From: Bacteroidales bacterium | GTDB taxonomy: Bacteria > Bacteroidota > Bacteroidia > Bacteroidales > VadinHA17 | Reading direction: 5' to 3' | Assembly (NCBI GenBank): GCA_027451265.1 | Contig: DAIDJT010000034.1 | Location: 1-13,607 of the forward strand | DNA: 13,607 nucleotides | Part shown: positions 1 through 7,900 of the stretch, one piece after another | How the letters are laid out: the number at the start of each line of letters is the position of its first letter | Numbering within the stretch: position 1 is the stretch's first letter | Translations under genes and position numbers: made by a program | Notes under the pieces: generated by a model | The model's input: the letters and a program-made list of their open reading frames with translations, nothing else | What the model was told of the DNA's origin: nothing | Databases searched by the model: none

Positions 1-159
1 CCATCCCACTGTGTTGCCGGGATGGAGCCTGCGCCTTGTCAGGTCGGCTGCATAAATCAGTTCCTCCATTGGAGCTTCTTCCCAGAGGCTGAGTGCCTCA
101 CCAACGGTAAGGCGGGCACCCCTGGCCAGCCTGTCGTATAACTGTTCTCTGATTCCCAT
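1..159 (-). CDS. mqnC: Probable cyclic dehypoxanthinyl futalosine synthase (MqnC), N-terminal fragment
   Basis: Only the first 53 codons are in the window; the rest lies beyond the left edge. The ATG at 159-157 is preceded by GGAGG (174-170, minus strand) with about 10 bases between, a clear Shine-Dalgarno that supports this start. The peptide opens MGIREQLYDRLARGARL, runs through an EALSLWEEAP segment and ends in TRRRLHPGNTVGW. This pattern (a short helix, a GE-L-x-E-A-x-x-L-x-x-AP segment, then RRRLHPGN) is what I know from the start of the MqnC/MqnE/CofH group of radical SAM enzymes. RRxLHPGN followed by V-x-W fits MqnC better than MqnE. MqnC forms the spiro ring of cyclic dehypoxanthinyl futalosine in the alternative menaquinone pathway. 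The radical SAM CxxxCxxC motif would lie just outside the window, so the call rests on the N-terminus alone. It is transcribed divergently from pdxA. MqnE or another CofH-like protein remains possible. Confidence 0.6.
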   Translation of the reverse strand, partial: MGIREQLYDRLARGARLTVGEALSLWEEAPMEELIYAADLTRRRLHPGNTVGW

Positions 160-193
160 CCTGTGACCACCTCCGCATTTTGGCGGGAGGCTG

Positions 194-201
194 TAAAGGT
201 A
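194..201 (-). promoter_or_regulatory. Possible Bacteroidota-type -7 box for the leftward gene
   Basis: On the minus strand this reads TACCTTTA, one mismatch from the Bacteroidota -7 consensus TAnnTTTG. A TTG lies 21 bases upstream, in the place of the -33 TTTG element. The box is 34 bases before the ATG of the leftward gene, a reasonable leader length. The region is AT-rich, so a chance match is possible. Confidence 0.3.
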
Positions 202-234
202 ATACATTAAAGCAATATCATTCAATAATTTGAT

Positions 235-242
235 TAACTTTA
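235..242 (+). promoter_or_regulatory. Weak candidate -7 box for the pdxA-ruvA-sprA run
   Basis: TAACTTTA is one mismatch from TAnnTTTG and lies 44 bases before the pdxA ATG, in the only gap where a promoter for pdxA-ruvA-sprA could sit inside this window. No TTTG or TTG element is visible 17-23 bases upstream, so support is thin. The 127-base gap 160-286 holds nothing else I can identify. Confidence 0.2.
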
Positions 243-286
243 CCCCCCTGAACAGGCTCTTTACTGTTCCTCAGACATGATTCAAA

Positions 287-1393
287 ATGGATAAAAAACC
301 TATAGTTGCAGGCATAACGCAGGGAGACATGAATGGCATCGGATACGAGATCATTATCAAGGCTCTGTCTGACCCTGAAATTGCTGATCTCTGCGTACCG
401 GTAGTCTACGGTTCGCCCAAAGTAGCTGCATATCATCGCAAAGTGCTTAATATCACCAATTTCAGTTTCAACAATATCCGTTCGGCAGCTGAAGCACACC
501 CCAAAAAGGTAAATCTTGTCAACTGCCTGGGAGATGATGTGCATGTGGAACTTGGCAAATCCACACCTGAAGGGGGCCAGGCATCGCTTGCAGCCCTTGA
601 GGCTGCTGTTGCTGACCTGACGGCTGGCAGGATAGATGTGCTGGTGACAGCACCCATCGACAAGAGCAACATACAATCAGACAAATTCCGGTTTAACGGT
701 CATACTGATTATCTCAGGGCAAAGACCGGCTCGCACGAGGCCCTGATGCTCATGATCTCAGAGAGCATGAAGATAGGGTTTGTCACTGAGCACATGCCGC
801 TGAAGGATGTACCGGGATCAATCACTACAGGCAATATTCTTGGCAAGCTGAGACTCCTGAACAGGTCCCTGCTGCAGGACTTTGCCATTCGCGGACCGAG
901 GATAGGAGTGTTGAGCCTCAATCCTCATGCCGGTGATGGCGGATTGCTGGGACTGGAGGAGAAGGAAATTATTATTCCGGCCATTGCAAAGGCGAATGAG
1001 GAAGGAATACTGGCTTTTGGTCCGTACTCATCAGACGGTTTCTTCGGCTCAGGCGCCTTCAGCCGTTTCGATGCCGTTCTGGCAATGTATCATGACCAGG
1101 GTATGGGCGCCTTTAAAGCCCTCGCCTTTGACACGGGTGTCAATTTCACGGCAGGGCTGCAGGTGATACGCACCTCTCCGGTTCATGGAACTGCATTTGA
1201 CATTACGGGCAGGAACGAAGCATCGGGCAACTCCATGCGTCAGGCTATCTATGCTGCCGCAGACATCTTCCGCAACAGGGAAATGTATCACGAGATGATG
1301 CGAAACCCGCTCCAGCCGCAGAAGATTGAGATACATCCCGAACATGTGGATGAGCTTCCTCCCGAGACTGAAAACTATGACCACCCGTTATGA
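287..1393 (+). CDS. pdxA: 4-hydroxythreonine-4-phosphate dehydrogenase PdxA
   Basis: PdxA oxidises 4-phosphooxy-L-threonine with NAD(P)+; the product, after decarboxylation, is condensed by PdxJ to pyridoxine 5'-phosphate (DXP-dependent vitamin B6 route, cytosolic dimer). Visible family blocks are the N-terminal GITQGDMNGIGYEI (residues 9-22), the substrate-binding NGHTDYL (137-143), and the three metal-ligand histidines H169 (VTEHMPL), H214 (LNPHAGDGG) and H269 (MYHDQGMGAFK). These correspond to H166, H211 and H266 of the E. coli enzyme. They are followed by SPVHGTAFDITGRNEAS (297-313). At 368 residues it is longer than the roughly 330 of E. coli; the extra length includes an insertion near residues 55-85 and an acidic C-terminal tail. 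The ATG at 287 has only an A-rich leader and no clear Shine-Dalgarno. The stop overlaps the ruvA start (ATGA), which suggests translational coupling. All catalytic positions look intact. Confidence 0.96.
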   Translation: MDKKPIVAGITQGDMNGIGYEIIIKALSDPEIADLCVPVVYGSPKVAAYHRKVLNITNFSFNNIRSAAEAHPKKVNLVNCLGDDVHVELGKSTPEGGQASLAALEAAVADLTAGRIDVLVTAPIDKSNIQSDKFRFNGHTDYLRAKTGSHEALMLMISESMKIGFVTEHMPLKDVPGSITTGNILGKLRLLNRSLLQDFAIRGPRIGVLSLNPHAGDGGLLGLEEKEIIIPAIAKANEEGILAFGPYSSDGFFGSGAFSRFDAVLAMYHDQGMGAFKALAFDTGVNFTAGLQVIRTSPVHGTAFDITGRNEASGNSMRQAIYAAADIFRNREMYHEMMRNPLQPQKIEIHPEHVDELPPETENYDHPL

Positions 1394-1971
1394 TCGATTA
1401 TATTTCCGGCACCGTGACCGAACTCAATCCTGCCATTGCAGTGATTGAATGCAACGGCATCGGCTACAGTATAAATATTTCCCTGAACACTTATGCCGCC
1501 CTTGAAAAGGAGGTATCATGCAGGATACTGATCCATGAGTCTATCCGTGAGGATGCGCATTTGCTGTTCGGCTTTGCCACCGCTGACGAGCGTGATCTCT
1601 TCAGACAGCTCATCACCGTCAGTGGCGTGGGGGCAGGGACGGCTAGGATGATGCTTTCATCGGTGGCTCCGTCGGACCTGAGAGAGGCAATCATCAGTGG
1701 TGACGTGGCCATTCTCAAGGGTGTCAAAGGCATAGGTTTGAAGACCGCACAAAGGATAATTGTTGACCTGAAAGACAAAATCGGAAAACATGCCGTTTCC
1801 GGCGAAATTCTTGCATTTTCCGACAATACTGCACGCGAAGAAGCGTTATCTGCTTTAGTGATGCTTGGATTTGCCAGGAGCAGCGTCTCAAAGGTTATTG
1901 ATAACATCCTCAGGGAAAACAAAAAACTCCAGGTGGAAGAGATAGTCAGGAAGGCGCTGAAACTGTTATAA
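1390..1971 (+). CDS. ruvA: Holliday junction branch-migration complex subunit RuvA
   Basis: RuvA binds the four-way Holliday junction as a tetramer and loads the RuvB helicase for branch migration during recombinational repair. The 193-residue product has the usual three-part layout. Domain I is an OB fold (about 1-63), opening MIDYISGTVTELNP and containing REDAHLLFGF, whose acidic pair E54-D55 matches the acidic pin E55-D56 of E. coli RuvA. Domain II carries two helix-hairpin-helix motifs, VSGVGAGTARMML (77-89) and LKGVKGIGLKTAQRI (109-123), which hold the DNA backbone. Domain III (about 148-193) is the small RuvB-binding bundle ending RKALKLL. The start codon lies inside the end of pdxA with a 4-base overlap, and sprA begins 13 bases after the stop. 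Length and motifs are normal. Confidence 0.97.
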   Translation: MIDYISGTVTELNPAIAVIECNGIGYSINISLNTYAALEKEVSCRILIHESIREDAHLLFGFATADERDLFRQLITVSGVGAGTARMMLSSVAPSDLREAIISGDVAILKGVKGIGLKTAQRIIVDLKDKIGKHAVSGEILAFSDNTAREEALSALVMLGFARSSVSKVIDNILRENKKLQVEEIVRKALKLL

Positions 1972-1984
1972 ACAGGGTGCCGGA

Positions 1985-4900
1985 TTGCAGTTTTCTACAC
2001 ATATTGGAGGTCTATTGATCAGGGTGGGGCTATTGATTCTCCTCTCCCTTTCCTCATTTGTCATTAAAGCTCAGACCAACCCCGGTGATTCGCTTCTCAG
2101 GCTGAACCGTGACCCCGCATTCCCGTGGGAGGCAAAGAAATCATCACCACTCTTCCTGCAGAATCCGTCGAACATCACCACCCGGGTGGAATATGACGGC
2201 CGGAACAACCAGTATATCATCTACCAGAAGGCGGGCAGCCTCGACTTCCGCCGGCCGGTTTACATGAGTGCGGATGAGTACCGCAAGTTTGAGTTCAACC
2301 AGGCGATGCGCGAGTACTGGGACGCCACCCTTCGTGGCGATGCAACCGGGTACCGCTCGTCACTGATCCCGCAGATTGAGGTGGGAGGGGAGACTTTTGA
2401 CCGGATCTTCGGAAGCAATGTCATAAGCATCGTCCCGCAAGGATCGGCAGAACTCATTTTCGGCATCAATATTTCGCATACTGAAAACCCCACTCTCTCC
2501 GAAAGGCTTCGTACAATACCGACATTCGACTTCCAGGAAAAGATCCAGATGAATGTCACCGGCACCATTGGTGACAAGATGCAGCTTGGGATCAACTACA
2601 ACACTGAAGCGATGTTCGAGTTTGAAAACAGGACCAAGCTCGAATACTCCGGCAAGGAAGATGAGATAATCAAAAAGATCGAAGCAGGTGACGTAACTCT
2701 TCCTCTTAATGGCACCCTGATCACCGGCAGCTACAGCCTCTTCGGCCTGAAGACCGAACTGCAGTTCGGCAAGCTGACGATGACAACCGTCTTCTCCCAG
2801 CAGAAGGGAGAGTCTTCAGTGGTGGAGGTAAAAGGAGGTTCTCAGATCAGCGAATACCAGATCACGGCTGACAATTACGAAGCCAACCGTCACTTCTTCC
2901 TGGCACAGCAGTTCAGGCAAAATTTTGATGAGGCGCTGTCAAACCTGCCTATCGTCAGCACCGGCCTGAACATCGAAAAGATAGAGGTCTGGATAACCAA
3001 TCAGACCAGCCGCTTCGAGGATGTAAGCAACAGGAACATCATTGCTTTCCTTGACCTTTCAGAGAACCAGGCGAATATTTTCAATACCGTGCCCGGGTTC
3101 CAGGGCACTCCGGGCGCCCCTCTCAACCCCTCAAACAACACCAACGGGCTGTATGATCAGCTAAACACCACATACAGTACGGTCAGGAACATTGACCAGG
3201 TGGCTGATGCCTTCGCGGGGTTGTATCCCGGCTTCCAGATTGGCCGTGACTATGAGAAGATAGAGAACGCCCGCAAACTGACCGAACGGGAGTATACTGT
3301 CAACAGGCAGCTGGGCTATATCTCACTTAACGTTGCCCTCAACAATGATGAGGTCCTGGCAGTTGCCTATGAGTACACGCTTAACGGCCAGGTCTACAAG
3401 GTTGGCGAATTCTCCACTGATGGCATCACAGCACCTGATGCCCTGATCCTCAAGCTTATAAAGGGAACAGCCCTCAGTCCCCAGATACCCACCTGGAAGC
3501 TGATGATGAAGAACATCTACAACATTGGTTCCGGCAGGATTGAACCGAAGAACTTCGAGGTCAACATACTATACCAGGATGACAAGACCGGAAATGCCCT
3601 GAACTACCTGCCAGGCACCCCGCTTGACGGCCAGGTTCTGCTGCAGGCTCTTGGTCTTGACCAGCTCAACTCACAGCTTGACCGTCAGCCTGACGGCCTG
3701 TTCGACTTCGTTGAAGGGATCACCGTTATGGGAGAAAGGGGAAGGATAATTTTCCCTGTGCTTGAACCGTTCGGCCGTCACCTGCTGAAGTATATCACTG
3801 ATCCTGAGCAGATCAGGAAATACGTCTTCACCGAGCTATATGACTCCACCCAGACGGTTGCCAGGCAGATGGCCGAGAAGAACAAGTACATGCTCAGCGG
3901 TCAGTTCACATCGGCCTCAGGTTCCGAGATAAAACTCAATGTGGCGAATATCCCGGCCGGGTCTGTCAAGGTCACTGCCGGCGGTGTCACCCTGACCGAG
4001 AACGTCGACTATACCGTTGACTATAACATGGGCTCGGTCAAGATCATAAACTCTGCAATCATCGAGTCTCAGACGCCGGTCCAGGTATCACTTGAAAGCA
4101 ACCAGTTCTTCGGGCTGCAGACCAAAACACTGGTGGGCACCCATCTGAATTACCGTCTCTCTGACAGATTTAACCTGGGAGGGACCGTGCTCAGGCTTAC
4201 TGAAAGACCTTATACCCAGAAGGTTACTTACGGAGATGATCCGATATCAAACACAATCTACGGTTTTGATGCATCATACCGGTCTGAGTCACAGCTGCTG
4301 ACCAATGTCATTGACTGGCTGCCGTTCATTGAAACGAATGCTCCTTCTTCCATCAACTTCTTTGGCGAGTTCGCCCACCTGGTACCCGGGCACAGCAGGG
4401 CCATCACCTCAGAGGGAGCTGTATACATCGATGACTTCGAGGCCAGCGAGATATCACTTGACCTGAGGGCCTTCAATGCATGGTCACTGGCCAGTGTGCC
4501 GCAGGGGCAGGATCAATTCTTTCCGGAAGCGAGGCTGAGCAAGGATATCCGGTCAGGGTTCAACAGGGCGAGGATGGCATGGTATGTCATTGACCCGCTT
4601 TTCCTCCGGAACGGATCAACCACTCCAGGGCATATCCGGAACAATGCCGATTCACAGTCAAGCCACTTTGTCAGGGAGATCTACGAGACCGAGATCTTCC
4701 CTTACAAGGAATCACCCAGCGGCATCCCTACCAATATCTCGGTTCTGAACGTTGCGTTCTATCCCGAGGAGCGCGGACCGTACAATTTTGATGTACTGTC
4801 AGGAGCTTATTCGGCAGGGCTCAGTTCAGACGGGCTGCTGAATTCACCCCGGACCCGCTGGGGCGGGATGATGAGGGAGCTTCTGACCAACGACTTTGAG

Positions 4901-7900
4901 TCAGCCAACATCCAGTACATCAAGTTCTGGGTCATGGATCCGTTCGTGGAGAATCCTGATCATGAGGGGGGTGATCTGTATTTCAACCTGGGAAACATCT
5001 CCGAAGATATTCTTCGTGATTCGCGAAAGCAGTTTGAGAACGGGTTGCCCACCTCTCCGCTTGTGGTGAACGTTGACACCACCGTATGGGGGCGTGTTCC
5101 CACCGTACAGGCAGTGGTGCACGCCTTTGACAACAACATCGAGTCACGCCGTTACCAGGACGTTGGCCTTGACGGCCTGGGCAACCCTGATGAGGTCTCC
5201 TTCTTTGACAGTTACCTGCAGGCGGTGGGTGCAGTGGTGAGCCCCGAGGTTCTTGATAAAATCTTTGAAGACCCTGCAAATGATGACTTCCATTATTTCA
5301 GGGGTTCAGACTATGACCTGCTGCAGCTCGGCATCCTTGACCGCTACAAGAAGTTCAACGGCACGGAAGGCAACTCTCCCACCTCGGAGATGTCTCCCGA
5401 GTCATATCCCACCAGCGGATCAACGCTGCCCGACATGGAAGATATCAACCGTGATAATACTCTGAGTGAGACCGAAAGCTACTACCAGTATCATGTGAGC
5501 CTCAGGCCTGAGGATATGGTCGTTGGGCGAAACTTTATTGTTGACCAGCTTGAGTACAATGCCACTTTCGCCAATGGCGAAAAATCTCCGGTCAGATGGT
5601 ACCAGTTCAAAATCCCGGTAACGGACTATGAGAGGATAGTGGGTTCGATACGCGATTTCAAGTCAATAAGATTCCTCCGCATGTTCATGCGCAATTTCGA
5701 TGAGGATGTCATCATGCGTTTTGCACGTCTTGAGCTTGTCAGGTCAGAGTGGCGCAAGTATAATCTCACCTTCTTTGAGGGAGGTGAGCGGATCACGGTT
5801 CCGGAAGAAGATGACGGAACTTTTGAGATCAGCTCGGTGAGCATTGAGGAGAATGCAGGCAAAGAGCCTGTGAACTATGTTTTGCCTCCCGGTTTTGACC
5901 GTGTCATTGACCCTGCCAATCCTCAGCTGAGGCAGCTCAATGAGCAGTCGATGGTTCTGCGCGTACGTGAGCTTGCTGACGGGGATGCCAGGGCCACCTA
6001 CAAGAATGTCACACTTGATATGAGGCAGTACCGCAGGCTTAAGATGGAGGTGCATGCCGAGGCTCTCATTGGGGAGCCTCTGCAGGATGAGGAGGTTACT
6101 GTATTTGTCAGGCTGGGTTCAGACTACCGCAGCAACTTTTATGAGTACGAGATTCCTCTCAGGATGACGCCTTATGGCAGGTACAACAATGACAATGAGG
6201 AGCAGAGGGCGATTGTATGGCCGGAGCTCAACAGGATAGACATCGACCTTTCACAGCTGCTTGACGCCAAACAGGCACGTGATGCGGCCATGCGCGTTCC
6301 GGGTTCTGTCGTCAGCGAGGCGGATATCTGGTCAGTGCAGTCCGGCAGGGCGCGCATCTCCGTCAGCGGCAGTCCCAACCTGAGCAATGTAAGGGTTGTG
6401 ATGGTTGGTGTGAGGAACCCTATCCGCACACGACGCCCGCAGAGTGATGATGGTGCGCCGAAGTCAGCAGAGGTATGGATCAACGAGCTTCGTCTCAGCG
6501 ATTTCCGCGAAAACGGGGGCTGGGCGGCCAACGCACAGATGCAGGCCCGCCTGGCTGACCTGGGAACCATCAACATGGTAGGACAGACAAGCACGCCGGG
6601 ATGGGGCAGCATTGACAAGAACGTCAACCAGCGAAGCATGGAGCAGGTGATACAGTATGATCTCTCCTCCAACCTCGAACTGGGTAAGTTCTTCCCCGAG
6701 AAGGCCGGCATACGGATACCTGTCTACATGGGCTTCTCCGAGAACCGCGTCAGGCCGCAGTATGACCCCCTTGACCCTGACATTCTGCTCAATGATGCCC
6801 TTGACAACCTGGAGTCAAAGACGGAACGTGACAGCGTCCTTAACCTGTCTGAGGAGTACTCGCGCCGCCGCACAATTACCGTCAGCAACGCCGGCATAAC
6901 AAAGAGAGGTGAAAAGCCTCATGCCTGGGATCCGGCCAACGTCACCGCAAGCTATGCGTTCAATGAAGTCTACAATACTGATCCGCGAACAGAGGTAGAC
7001 GTTGAACGGACTTACAGGGGTGGCCTGGCATATGATTTTGAGGCCCGTCCCAAGAACTTCACCCCCTTCCAGAAGACGAGCCTCTTCAGCTCACCGGTCT
7101 TCAGGCTGATCAAGGACTTCAATATCTACCTCTTTCCGAAGCACATCACCGTGCGCACTGATCTTTACAGGTATTACAACGAGGTCAAGACCCGCAATAT
7201 CAATAATCCCAAACTGCTCATCCAGCCTGTCTTCACGAAGGATTTCCAGTGGACGCGCTTCTATGACGTCAAATATGACATCACCAAGCAGCTCAAGGTA
7301 GACTTCACTGCCAGCAGTATTGCCCGGATTGACGAGCCTGCCGGTGGCGTTGACCGCAGGCGCTATCCTGATCTCTTCGATGCGTGGAGAGACTCTATCA
7401 TGGCCAACCTCTCCGACTTAGGGCGCACAACAAGCTATTACCACCTGCTGAACTTTAACTACAACATACCCGTCAACAAGCTGCCGCTGCTTTCATGGGT
7501 GACGTCCAATGCACGATACAGCGCCAGGTATGACTGGCTGGCCGGAACCGTCTTCCCCGATTCACTTAATATCAATCCGGGAAACACAATCAAGAACTCA
7601 AACAACGGTCAGTTCACCCTGCAGGCCAACATGACAAATCTCTACAGCAAGGTGAAGTTCCTGAAGGAGGTGGAGGCCTCCACCCAACCCGGTGCACAGA
7701 GGCGTATGAGCCTGGGATACGAGGAGGTGACCCACAGCCGCAGGGGCATCAATCTCAGGGCGGGCAAGCCACGCATCATTAACCATAACCTGAAGACAAA
7801 GGATGTCACCGTCACCGTCAAGGCACCTGACGGTACCGTCGTCAACGGCAAATTTGACGTCGTTTCCGACATGCGGATTGATTTCACCGCTGACACTGAC

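Noticed and set aside
6172..6711. Open frame of 179 codons on the minus strand inside sprA
   Set aside because: It is the complement of conserved SprA coding sequence; the product is rich in Ser, Leu and Arg without recognisable motifs, as expected for a shadow frame.
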